Origin: Solirubrobacteraceae bacterium
GTDB lineage: Bacteria; Actinomycetota; Thermoleophilia; Solirubrobacterales; Solirubrobacteraceae
Assembly: GCA_019683665.1 (NCBI GenBank)
Contig: JADGIB010000102.1
Coordinates: 1-11,153, forward strand
DNA: 11,153 bases
Direction: 5' to 3'
Part shown: piece after piece, positions 1 through 6,781 of the stretch
Position numbering within the stretch: the first letter of the stretch is position 1
Layout of the letters: the number at the start of each line of letters is the position of its first letter
Position numbers and translations under genes: made by a program
The notes under the pieces: generated by a model
Told to the model about the DNA's origin: nothing
What the model saw: only the letters and a program-made list of their open reading frames with translations
Database searches by the model: none

Positions 1-64
1 CCCCCCCCCCCCCCCCGGGGGGGGGCCCCCCCCCCCCGCGGGGCCGCGCCGCGCCGCGGCGCGC
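1..64. repeat. C/G homopolymer block at window edge (C16-G9-C12), followed by GC-only sequence
   Basis: Bases 1-16 are all C, 17-25 all G and 26-37 all C. A run containing only G and C follows up to the stop codon of the last operon gene at 65-67. Positions 50-63 form a perfect 14-bp palindrome. Read on the minus strand, this block lies directly downstream of the operon. G12-C9 or C9-G16 could pair into an extremely stable hairpin, so it sits where a terminator would be, but there is no T tract. A homopolymer mosaic at a sequence edge is more typical of an assembly or dark-cycle poly-G artefact. I favour artefact and leave a terminator role open. Confidence 0.6.
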
Positions 65-928
65 TCACAGGAGCGCGGCGGCCAGGCGCCGCCACGCCGC
101 GCGCGGCAGCGGCTCGGCGGTGCCGAGGACCTGGACGCAGACGTGGTCGGCGCCGGCGTCGAGGTGCTCGCGCACCCGGGCGGCGATCGCCGCCTCGTCC
201 CCCCAGGCGACGAGGTCGCGGGCGAGCCGCTCGCTCGGCGTCCCGGTCAGGTCCTCGTCGCCGTAGCCGAGGTGGCGCAGGTGGCGCACGTAGTTGGGCA
301 GCCGCAGGTAGTCGGCGACGTGCTCGCGGGCGCGGGCCGGGCCGTCGTCGGGGTCGAGCAGGACCCCGACCTCCGGGGCCAGCAGCGGGCCGGGCCCCAG
401 CAGCTCGCGGGCCCGCCGCGTGTGCTCGACCGGGACGAGATACGGGTGGGCGCCCGCGGCCCGGTCGCGCGACAGCTCGAGCATCCGCGGGCGCAGCGCG
501 GCGAGGATCCGGTCGCCGGGCGCGACCGGCGGGGTCGCGGCGTCGAGCGCGTCGAGGTAGGCGACCATCGCCGAGTACGGGCGCGCGTAGCGGCCCGGCT
601 CCTGCGCGTCGACGACCGACACGTGGCTGGCGCCGAGGCCGAGCAGGAACCGCCCCGGGCGGCGCTGCGCGAGCCGCGCCGTGCCGGCCGCGACCGCCTC
701 GGCCTCGTGCATCCAGATGTTCAGGATCCCGGTTGCGACCGCGCAGCGGCGGGTCGCGTCGAGGACGTGCTCGACGTCGCCGATGACGTCGCCGCCGACG
801 TCGGGCAGCCACAGCGCCCCGTAGCCGAGCTCGTCGAGCTCGGCCGCCGCGTCGGCGACCGCCGCGCGGTCCTCGTGGTAGCGCAGCCGGTTGCTCCAGA
901 CGCCGACGCGCCCGAGGTCGACGGCCAT
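65..928 (-). CDS. LLM-class (luciferase-like) F420-dependent oxidoreductase
   Basis: Encodes 287 aa, a usual length for short luciferase-like monooxygenase-fold (LLM) oxidoreductases. The N-terminus has the family start (DLGRVGVW, residues 4-11), a helix and then a LGYGALWLPD strand. LATGILNIW-type and RFLLGLGASH-type segments follow, matching the TIM-barrel strands of the F420-dependent actinobacterial subgroup that I recall as TIGR03620. F420 use is inferred from the subgroup; no biochemical substrate is evident. The start at 928 is chosen because its ATG shares one base with the upstream stop codon (TGATG); an extension further upstream would run through the SnoaL-like gene in another frame and lacks family sequence. 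It is the last gene of the leftward operon. Its role could be redox of a keto or hydroxy intermediate, or a general F420 reaction unrelated to the sugar-acid genes. Confidence 0.85.
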   Translation of the reverse strand: MAVDLGRVGVWSNRLRYHEDRAAVADAAAELDELGYGALWLPDVGGDVIGDVEHVLDATRRCAVATGILNIWMHEAEAVAAGTARLAQRRPGRFLLGLGASHVSVVDAQEPGRYARPYSAMVAYLDALDAATPPVAPGDRILAALRPRMLELSRDRAAGAHPYLVPVEHTRRARELLGPGPLLAPEVGVLLDPDDGPARAREHVADYLRLPNYVRHLRHLGYGDEDLTGTPSERLARDLVAWGDEAAIAARVREHLDAGADHVCVQVLGTAEPLPRAAWRRLAAALL

Positions 929-1371
929 CAGACGCGCGGGATGTCCGTCGGGGCCGCCCGCCGGGCGAAGCGCCAGACGCCGTCCTCGCGCACGAGCTCG
1001 TCCTCGTAGTGGCCGAGCTTGGCCAGGTGCGGCGTGTCGCCCTCGCCGCGCACGACGTAGCTCCACGTGCTCGTCGCCCGGGCGCGGTCGCCGTCGAGCT
1101 CGATGTCGACGTTGCTGACGAGGTGGAAGTCGTCCCCGCCCGCCTCGGTCAGCAGCCCCTGGGCCGGCATCCCGGCGACGAGCTCGTGGATCTCATCGGG
1201 CCCGGTGGCGACCAGGTCGCCCGCCACGAACTGCCCGTCGCGCGCGAACAGCGACGCGTACGCGCGGAAGTCCTTGGCGTCGAGCGCCCTCTGGTAGGCC
1301 TGGAACAGCCGGCGGATCTCCTCGAGGTCCTCCAGGCGGCGCAGCCGCCGCTCGATCGCGTCGTCGGCCAT
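928..1371 (-). CDS. SnoaL-like / NTF2-fold protein (SnoaL_4 type)
   Basis: Encodes 147 aa, the normal size for a single-domain NTF2-fold protein. Residues 13-45 follow the SnoaL_4 pattern, with an N-terminal helix, a Tyr (Y26), Asp pair (D31, D34) and D45 in ASLFARDGQF. Later come H83 and N87 (HLVSNVDIELDGD) and the closing strands GHYEDELVREDGVWRFARR. The family covers polyketide cyclases, dehydratases and isomerases, plus small-molecule binders with no catalysis. The pocket residues are compatible with a dehydratase or isomerase, but no substrate can be assigned. A good Shine-Dalgarno sequence (GAGAGGAG, minus strand, about 1381-1388) lies 9 nt before the ATG, after a 15-nt gap from the upstream lyase gene. 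Its stop overlaps the next start by one base. Confidence 0.8.
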   Translation of the reverse strand: MADDAIERRLRRLEDLEEIRRLFQAYQRALDAKDFRAYASLFARDGQFVAGDLVATGPDEIHELVAGMPAQGLLTEAGGDDFHLVSNVDIELDGDRARATSTWSYVVRGEGDTPHLAKLGHYEDELVREDGVWRFARRAAPTDIPRV

Positions 1372-1386
1372 GCGTGCGTGCTCCTC

Positions 1387-2538
1387 TCAGTAGTGGGTCC
1401 GGCGGATCGCGAACTCCCGGTTGCCGCGGCGCTCCGAGGCCGTCGTCTCGCCGTTGGCGACGGCCAGCAGCGCGTCGTGGATGCGGTCGCCCATCGACTG
1501 CAGCGTCTCCTCGCCGGTGAGGATCCGCCCCGCGTCGAGGTCGATGTCGCCCGCCATCCGCTCGAAGATCGCGGTGTTCGTCGAGATCTTCAGGCACGGT
1601 GCGATCGCCGAGCCGGTCGGGGTGCCGCGCCCGGTCGTGAACGCGACGATCTGGCAGCCGCCCGCGACGAGGCCGACCATCTGCTCGATGTCGTGGCCCG
1701 GGGTGTCCATGACGTAGAGGCCGGGCGGGTCGGGCGGCCCGGGCGCGGCGAACTCGATGACGCCGGTCAGCGGCGCGTTGCCGGCCTTCTTGGCCGCGCC
1801 GAGCGACTTCTCCTCGATCGTCGTCAGGCCGCCGTCGATGTTGCCGGGGGTCGGCTGGGCGCCGCGGATGTCGACGCCGAGCGCCTCGACGGCCCGCTCG
1901 AAGTCGTGGACGACGGCGACCATCCGGCGGGCGACCTCGTCGCTCACCGCGCGCGCGGCCAGGATCTCCTCGGCCCCGACGAGCTCGGGCACCTCGGAGA
2001 GCATCGTCGTCGCGCCCGCGGCGACGAGCCGGTCGCTGGCGATCCCCAGCGCCGGGTTGGCCGTGATGCCCGACAGCGCGTCGGAGCCGCCGCACTCGAG
2101 CCCGACGGCGAGCGCGGAGATCGGCATCGGCTCGCGGGGCCAGTCGGCGATCGCCGCGCGCAGCCGCTCCGCGATCTCGCGCCCGGCCGCGACCGTGCCG
2201 GCGGTCCCGCCGTGCTCGGCCATCGCGACGAGGTGGACGGTCTGGCCGCGGCCGGCGATCGCGCCGGCGAGCGCGCGGTCGGCGTCGTCGATCCCGACCA
2301 GCAGCACCGCCCCGACGTTCGGGTTGGCCGCGAAGCCGGTCAGCGTGCGCGCGACGAGCTCGGCGTCCGGGTCGCCCGGCGCCCCCTCCCACTCGTGCGT
2401 CACCGCGACGGCGCCCTCGACGGCGTCGGCGATCTCCTCGGCGGCCCGGTTGGCGGCCGTGCGCGCGGGCAGGACGAGCAGGTGGTTGCGCACCCCCCAC
2501 GTCCCGTTCGCGCGGCGGTATCCGGTCAGCTCGGTCAT
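1387..2538 (-). CDS. UxaA/GarD-family dehydratase large subunit, long paralog lacking the N-terminal cysteine motifs
   Basis: Encodes 383 aa, the length expected for the catalytic region of altronate/galactarate dehydratases or the large subunit of sulfolactate sulfo-lyase, without the SAF domain (encoded two genes upstream). Central and C-terminal motifs are intact: GLECGGSDALSG (146-157) with ITANPALG, PTPGNIDGGLTTIEEKSLG (229-247), DTPGHD (278-283), GGCQIVAFTTGRGTPTGS (293-310), CLKISTN (315-321) and a TTASERRG tail. The N-terminal motifs usually carrying cysteines are gone. The place of C25 in its 273-aa neighbour is A28, the HxHGC position reads HEWEG, and the LGCE position reads IDDA (83-86). 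The remaining cysteines are C149, C295 and C315. It starts 7 nt after the upstream paralog's stop, with GAGGGA as ribosome site. The specific substrate is unknown. It probably works only together with the 273-aa paralog. Confidence 0.88.
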   Translation of the reverse strand: MTELTGYRRANGTWGVRNHLLVLPARTAANRAAEEIADAVEGAVAVTHEWEGAPGDPDAELVARTLTGFAANPNVGAVLLVGIDDADRALAGAIAGRGQTVHLVAMAEHGGTAGTVAAGREIAERLRAAIADWPREPMPISALAVGLECGGSDALSGITANPALGIASDRLVAAGATTMLSEVPELVGAEEILAARAVSDEVARRMVAVVHDFERAVEALGVDIRGAQPTPGNIDGGLTTIEEKSLGAAKKAGNAPLTGVIEFAAPGPPDPPGLYVMDTPGHDIEQMVGLVAGGCQIVAFTTGRGTPTGSAIAPCLKISTNTAIFERMAGDIDLDAGRILTGEETLQSMGDRIHDALLAVANGETTASERRGNREFAIRRTHY

Positions 2539-2545
2539 CGGTCCC

Positions 2546-3367
2546 TCACATCGTCATCGCCAGGCGGCGCAGCACGAAGTCGCGCGCGCCGCGCCGCTCG
2601 GAGGCGGTCGGCTCGCCGGCCAGCGTCGCGTCGACCCGGGCGACGACGTCGGCGACGGTCCGCTCGGCGTCCTCGTCGGGCAGGTCGAAGTCGTCGCGCA
2701 GCGCCGCGTACAGGGCGGGGTCGCGGGCGACGGCGATCACGGGGCAGACGGCGAAGCCGAGCGGCGCCTCCCCCGGCCCGCGCAGCGAGACGATCACCTG
2801 CGCCCCGGCGGCCGCGAGCGCGACGTGCGACTCGGCCGCCGACAGGTCCCCGGGGGCGTCCACGACCGCCCAGCCGCGCCCGGCGAGCGCGGCCGTCAGC
2901 GCGGGCGCGAGCGGGTCGCGCGGGCGGTCGATCCCGACCGTCACGGCGGCGGCGGGCAGCGGCTCGGGCGGGATCGCGTCGAGGACGGCCCGCAGCTCGC
3001 CGACGGCGGCGACGCCGGCGGCGACCGCGCGCTCGGTGCCGCCCTCGGCCTGGATGCCGACGAACGCGACGCGCTGGCCGCGGTCCTCGATGCGCCGGGC
3101 CAGGCGGCGGCCCTGGATCGTCTCGCACCCGAGGCTGACGACGACGACCGCGCCGACGTTCGGGTTCGTGGCCGTGCCGATGAGCGCGCGCTCGGTGTGG
3201 CGCAGGTCGTCGCCGACGTGCAGGCAGCCGTGCTGGTGGGTGATCGCCACGGCGCCGCTCTCGCGGGCGATCCGCTCGGCCGCGTTCGTCGAGCAGACGA
3301 CCGACGGCAGCACGAGGACGTGATCGCGGACGCCGAAGCGCCCGTCCGGCCGGGGGTGCCCGGTCAT
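2546..3367 (-). CDS. UxaA/GarD-family dehydratase subunit, short paralog with N-terminal cysteine motifs and no central domain
   Basis: Encodes 273 aa, about 110 fewer than its paralog downstream. The N-terminal half aligns closely with that paralog (GRFGVRDHVLVLP, NPNVGAV, EGGT) and keeps the family cysteine motifs: VVCSTNAA (C25), THQHGC (H46, C48) and SLGCE (C81, E82). After G145 about 107 residues are missing, including the GGSD and PGNxxGGLTTIEEKSLG motifs. Alignment resumes at VVDAPG (168-173), and the FTTGRGTP and lysine positions are degenerate (SLRGPGEAP, CPVIAV). The tail PTASERRGARDF is again clearly shared. The frame is open with normal codon use, so it is not a decayed fragment. 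The start overlaps the SAF gene by ATGA. I infer a partner subunit that supplies the N-terminal half of a composite active site; an inactive scaffold is the alternative. Confidence 0.85.
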   Translation of the reverse strand: MTGHPRPDGRFGVRDHVLVLPSVVCSTNAAERIARESGAVAITHQHGCLHVGDDLRHTERALIGTATNPNVGAVVVVSLGCETIQGRRLARRIEDRGQRVAFVGIQAEGGTERAVAAGVAAVGELRAVLDAIPPEPLPAAAVTVGIDRPRDPLAPALTAALAGRGWAVVDAPGDLSAAESHVALAAAGAQVIVSLRGPGEAPLGFAVCPVIAVARDPALYAALRDDFDLPDEDAERTVADVVARVDATLAGEPTASERRGARDFVLRRLAMTM

Positions 3368-3645
3368 GCGGCCCGGTCCTGGGGCCCGGGCAGCCGGGCG
3401 CTGACGACGTTGTGGACGTGGACGTGCGCCCCGGCCGCGATGTCCTCGCTGGCCCGGCCGATGACCTCGTGGTACTTGAGGATCGGCTCGCCGGCGGCGA
3501 TGTCGCGCAGCGCGAGCTTGTGCCCGAAGCGGATCGGCTCGCGCAGCTCGACCCCGAGGACGACCTCGCCCGGGTGCAGGGCGGTCACCGCGACGGCGAC
3601 GTTGTCGGCCGGGTCGAGCTGGAGGGCCCGCGGGCGCTCAGCCAT
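3364..3645 (-). CDS. SAF-domain small subunit of UxaA-family dehydratase
   Basis: Encodes 93 aa, a stand-alone SAF domain of the type found at the N-terminus of altronate dehydratase (UxaA) and as a separate small subunit in sulfolactate sulfo-lyase (SuyA). Visible hallmarks are DNVAVAVTAL (14-23), GHKLALRDIAAGEPI (41-55), KYHEVIGRASEDIAAG (57-72) and the histidine-rich end HVHVHN (H74, H76, H78). The usual KYG is KYH here (H59). Its start overlaps the ALDH stop by 8 nt and has only a weak Shine-Dalgarno sequence, suggesting translational coupling. Its stop overlaps the 273-aa lyase start by 4 nt. Order and coupling imply that one complex is made from this and the next two genes. It could belong to a dehydratase or a sulfo-lyase; sequence alone does not decide. 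Confidence 0.88.
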   Translation of the reverse strand: MAERPRALQLDPADNVAVAVTALHPGEVVLGVELREPIRFGHKLALRDIAAGEPILKYHEVIGRASEDIAAGAHVHVHNVVSARLPGPQDRAA

Positions 3646-5077
3646 GGTGGTGGTAGGCCGTCTTGACCTGCGTGTAGCGCAGCAGGCCCCACTTGCCGTC
3701 CTCGCCGCCGATGCCGGACTCCTTGTAGCCGGTGTGGTGGGCGTGGACGGACTCGCCGAGCGTGCGGTTGATGTAGATCTCGCCGGAGTCGAGCTCCTCG
3801 ACCGCGCGCATGATCGTCGGGTAGTCGCGCGAGAACAGGTACGCCGACAGCCCGTAGCGGGAGTCGTTGGCGAGCGCGAGCGCCTCGTCGAGCGTCTCGT
3901 AGGCGACGATCGGCGTGATCGGCCCGAACGTCTCCTCGACCATGATCGCCATCCGCGGCTCGACGTCGCCGAGGACGACCGGCGCGTGCCAGTAGCCGTC
4001 CCCGCCGGGCGCCGTGCCGCGGCCGATGACGCGGGCGCCCTCGGCGAGCGCGCCCTCGAGCGCGGCCGTCGTCTTCGCCAGCTGGGCGGCGCTGGCCAGC
4101 GGGCCCATGTCGACGTCGCCGAGCGGGTCGCCGACGCGCAGCGCCTCGACGGCGGCGACGTAGCGGTCGGTGAACGCGTCGAGGATCTCGCGGTGGACGA
4201 GGACGCGCTCGGCCGACGTGCAGACCTGGCCGGCGTTCGTGTGGCGGGCCGAGACGATGGCCGGGACGGCGACGTCGAGGTCGGCGTCGCGCCAGACGAT
4301 CGCCGGCGCCTTGCCTCCGAGCTCGAGCGAGACGCGCGTGAGGTGCGCGGACGCGCGCGCCATGACCCGCTTGCCGGTGTCGCGGTGGCCGGTGAACGAG
4401 ACGAGCGAGGTCAGCGGCGAGTCGACGAGCGCCTCGCCGGTCTCACGGGCGCCGCAGACGACGTTGATGACGCCCGGCGGCAGCTCGAAGCGCTCGTCGG
4501 CCAGGCGCACGAGCTCGAGCGTCGTCAGCGGCGAGACCTCGCTCGGCTTGATCACGACCGCGTTGCCGGTCACGAGCGCCGGGCCGATCTTGCGGCACAG
4601 GACGGCGAGCGGGAAGTTCCACGGGCAGATCGCGGCGACGACGCCGACGGGCACGCGCAGGAGGTGGATCTGCTCGCCGGGGACGTCGCCGGGGAGGATC
4701 TCGCCCTCCAGCCGGCGGTCCCACTCGGCGTTGTAGCGCAGGTAGGCCTCGGCGAAGTCGACCTCGGCCCGGGCCTGGGCCAGCGGCTTGCCGACCTCGC
4801 GCGAGAGCAGCTCGGCCAGCGGCTCGCGGTGGTCGGCGAGGACGTCGGCCATCCCGCGGATGAGCTCGCCGCGCTCCATCGGCGGGCGGTGCGCCCAGGC
4901 GCGCTGGGCGGCGCGGGCCGCGCGCAGCGCGCGCTCGACCTCGGCCGCCGTCGCGCTGGGGATGGACGCGAGCACCGTGCCGTCGGCCGGGTTGAGGACG
5001 TCGACGGCGGGGCCGGCCGCGTCCGACCACGCGCCGTCGACGTACAGCGACGCGGCCGGGGCGGCGACCGCGCTCAT
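3638..5077 (-). CDS. NAD(P)-dependent aldehyde dehydrogenase, AldA (lactaldehyde/glycolaldehyde) type
   Basis: Encodes 479 aa, the standard ALDH-superfamily length. Catalytic residues are all present: N154 in CPWNFP, K177 in KPSE, the nucleotide-binding segment around F228-T229-G230, the general base E252 in LELGGKAP and the nucleophile C286 in NAGQVC. The C-terminus (YINRTLGESVHAHHTGYKE, then SGIGGEDGKWGLLRYTQVKTAY) resembles lactaldehyde/glycolaldehyde dehydrogenases such as E. coli AldA. The likely reaction is oxidation of a small hydroxyaldehyde to its acid in the cytoplasm. The ATG at 5077 overlaps the preceding TGA (ATGA); a further 35 in-frame codons upstream read as low-complexity arginine-rich sequence and lie inside the neighbour. 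The substrate is inferred from subfamily resemblance only. Confidence 0.92.
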   Translation of the reverse strand: MSAVAAPAASLYVDGAWSDAAGPAVDVLNPADGTVLASIPSATAAEVERALRAARAAQRAWAHRPPMERGELIRGMADVLADHREPLAELLSREVGKPLAQARAEVDFAEAYLRYNAEWDRRLEGEILPGDVPGEQIHLLRVPVGVVAAICPWNFPLAVLCRKIGPALVTGNAVVIKPSEVSPLTTLELVRLADERFELPPGVINVVCGARETGEALVDSPLTSLVSFTGHRDTGKRVMARASAHLTRVSLELGGKAPAIVWRDADLDVAVPAIVSARHTNAGQVCTSAERVLVHREILDAFTDRYVAAVEALRVGDPLGDVDMGPLASAAQLAKTTAALEGALAEGARVIGRGTAPGGDGYWHAPVVLGDVEPRMAIMVEETFGPITPIVAYETLDEALALANDSRYGLSAYLFSRDYPTIMRAVEELDSGEIYINRTLGESVHAHHTGYKESGIGGEDGKWGLLRYTQVKTAYHHHG

Positions 5078-6132
5078 GCGTGCCCCCAGACGTCGATCGC
5101 GGTCTGGACGACGAGCTCCATCTTCGCCTTCTGGGCGTCGCGGGTGATCGCGTTGCCCTCGGCGTTGGAGCCGAAGCCGCACTGCGTCGACAGGGCCAGG
5201 CGCTCGAGCGGGACGTACTGCGACGCCTCGTCGATGCGCTGCTTGAGCTCGTCGGCGCTCTCCATGTCGGAGCGCTTCGTGGTCACGAGGCCGAGGACGA
5301 CGTCCTGGTCGTCGCGCACGTGCTGCAGCGGCGAGAACCCGCCGGAGCGCTCGTCGTCGTACTCGAGCAGGAGCCGCTGGGCCGCCGTGTACGGGAAGAT
5401 CGCCGCGGCGAACCCGTCGTAGGCCTCGGTGCCGGTGAAGTGGCTGCGGTCGTTGCCGCGGCAGACGTGCAGGGCCTTCGTGATCCCCTCGACGCCGGCG
5501 AACACGCGGTTGTCGATCTCGACGAGCTCGCGCAGCTTCGCGTTGCGGTCGTCGACGTCCATGACCTTCTGGATGTACGCGTAGTGCGGGGCGTCGATCT
5601 GGACGTGGTCGACGCCGGCCTCGGCCAGCGAGCGGACGTCCTCGTTCATGAGCTCGACGAGGTGGTCGAGGTACTCCTCGCGGCTCGCGTAGCCCTTCGA
5701 GACGCCCGCCTTCCAGTACACCGACAGCAGCGACGGGCTCGGCAGCGTGACCTTCACGAGCCGGTCGGTGCGCTCGCGCACGAACGTCGCCTCGTAGTCG
5801 GCGAGCGTCGAGATGCGCTTCAGCCGCGCGACCGGGGTCGGGGTGCGCAGCTCCTGCTCCTCCCCGGCCTCGTTGCGGTGGTGGCGGACGTAGCCGTACG
5901 GGTCGATGCCCTCGACGAGGACCTCGACCGTCGAGAAGAAGAACCGGCGGCGGTACTCGCCGTCCGTGACGACCGGCAGGCCGAGCTCCTCCTGGAAGGC
6001 GATGACCTCCTCGATCGCGCGGTCCTCGACCTTGCGCAGCTCGTCGGCCGGCAGGTCCGCCGCGCGGGCCTCCAGCAGGTAGTCGGGGCGCAGGAAGCTG
6101 CCGAGGTTGTCGGCGCGCACGGGGTCAGGCAT
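5074..6132 (-). CDS. MetE C-terminal-domain-like zinc-dependent alkyltransferase/lyase
   Basis: Encodes 352 aa, matching the stand-alone catalytic barrel of cobalamin-independent methionine synthase, not the two-domain MetE of about 750 aa. Family motifs are TDGEYRR (56-62), QIDAPHYAY (178-186), HVCRGN (222-227), LEYDDERSG (256-264) and LSTQCGFGS (314-322). The zinc ligands of the fold are present as H222, C224, E257 and C318, and D180 matches the conserved aspartate of QID-P. The family includes folate-independent methionine synthases and epoxyalkane:coenzyme M transferase (a thiol-alkyl transfer or lyase reaction). A strong AAGGAG ribosome site precedes the ATG. The gene overlaps DhaL by 8 nt and the ALDH gene by 4 nt. 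Its place inside a sugar-acid operon argues against housekeeping methionine synthesis and for a C-S or C-O bond step on the pathway substrate. Confidence 0.85.
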   Translation of the reverse strand: MPDPVRADNLGSFLRPDYLLEARAADLPADELRKVEDRAIEEVIAFQEELGLPVVTDGEYRRRFFFSTVEVLVEGIDPYGYVRHHRNEAGEEQELRTPTPVARLKRISTLADYEATFVRERTDRLVKVTLPSPSLLSVYWKAGVSKGYASREEYLDHLVELMNEDVRSLAEAGVDHVQIDAPHYAYIQKVMDVDDRNAKLRELVEIDNRVFAGVEGITKALHVCRGNDRSHFTGTEAYDGFAAAIFPYTAAQRLLLEYDDERSGGFSPLQHVRDDQDVVLGLVTTKRSDMESADELKQRIDEASQYVPLERLALSTQCGFGSNAEGNAITRDAQKAKMELVVQTAIDVWGHA

Positions 6133-6781
6133 TGGTCTCCTTCCGCGTCGGCGGGGCGCCCGCGGCGCGGGCCCCGCAGTCGAACAGCATCGCGACGGCG
6201 CTCGCCCCCGGGTCGGGAACCCCGCGGGCGGCGTCGCCGACGTACGACGATCGGCCCAGGCGGGCCGACAGGCCGGCGGTCGCCTCCGCCCCGGCCGCGG
6301 CCGCCTCGGCGGCGGCGGCGAGCGCGGCGGCGAGGTCCCCGCTGTCGACGGCGCCGGCGAGCGCGTCGGCGGCCGGGACGAACGCGTCGAGCATCGTCTT
6401 GTCGCCGACCTGGGCGCCGCCGAGGCGCTGGATCGCCGCGACGCCGTCGGCGACGGCCCGGGCGAGGTCGGCGAGCGGGATCTCGTCGCGGTCGGCGCCG
6501 GCCTTGGCGAGGGCGCGGAACCACATGCCCAGCAGCGGCCCGCTCGTGCCGCCGGTGGCCATGAACGCGTCCGAGACCGCAGCGAACGGGCCGCCGGCGG
6601 TGGCGGGCGCCGACTCGAGGTTCGCGACGATGCGGCGCGCGGCCGACCGCAGGTTGGACCCGAAGTCGCCGTCGCCGATGCGCCGGTCGAGCTCGCCCAG
6701 CTCGGCGTGGCGCTCCTCGACGGCGGCGACGAACCCGTCGACCCAGGCCCGGGCCCGGGCGGCGTCCAGCGCGCTCACCAT
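6125..6781 (-). CDS. dhaL: Dihydroxyacetone kinase-type subunit DhaL (nucleotide-binding)
   Basis: Encodes 218 aa, the usual size of DhaL, the all-helical subunit that binds the adenine nucleotide and Mg ions. The metal-binding loop is LDRRIGDGDFGSNL with D32, D37 and D39. The phosphate-binding TGGTSGPLLG and the GAQVGDKTMLDAFVPA and GRSSYVGDAARGVPDPGA segments are all recognisable. The loop has Phe40 where the E. coli-type loop has His (GDGDHG). No DhaM phosphotransferase gene lies nearby, so phosphate may come from ATP directly or from a DhaM elsewhere. The ATG at 6781 overlaps the DhaK stop by 7 nt. A GTG at 6778, giving a GTGA overlap like the other junctions, is equally possible. The likely ketose substrate is dihydroxyacetone or a tetrulose. 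Confidence 0.9.
   Translation of the reverse strand: MVSALDAARARAWVDGFVAAVEERHAELGELDRRIGDGDFGSNLRSAARRIVANLESAPATAGGPFAAVSDAFMATGGTSGPLLGMWFRALAKAGADRDEIPLADLARAVADGVAAIQRLGGAQVGDKTMLDAFVPAADALAGAVDSGDLAAALAAAAEAAAAGAEATAGLSARLGRSSYVGDAARGVPDPGASAVAMLFDCGARAAGAPPTRKETNA

Noticed and set aside
2546..3367. Short UxaA paralog as a pseudogene
   Set aside because: Its frame is intact, GC-saturated codon use is normal, all N-terminal cysteine motifs are conserved and it overlaps its neighbour tightly. The missing region is a clean internal deletion.
1757..5422. Very long plus-strand open frame (about 1,220 codons), with similar ones at 1009..3138 and 5080..6564
   Set aside because: They lie opposite well-supported minus-strand genes, have low-complexity Arg/Ala/Asp/Val-rich translations and no recognisable domains. 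Long antisense frames are expected at this GC content.
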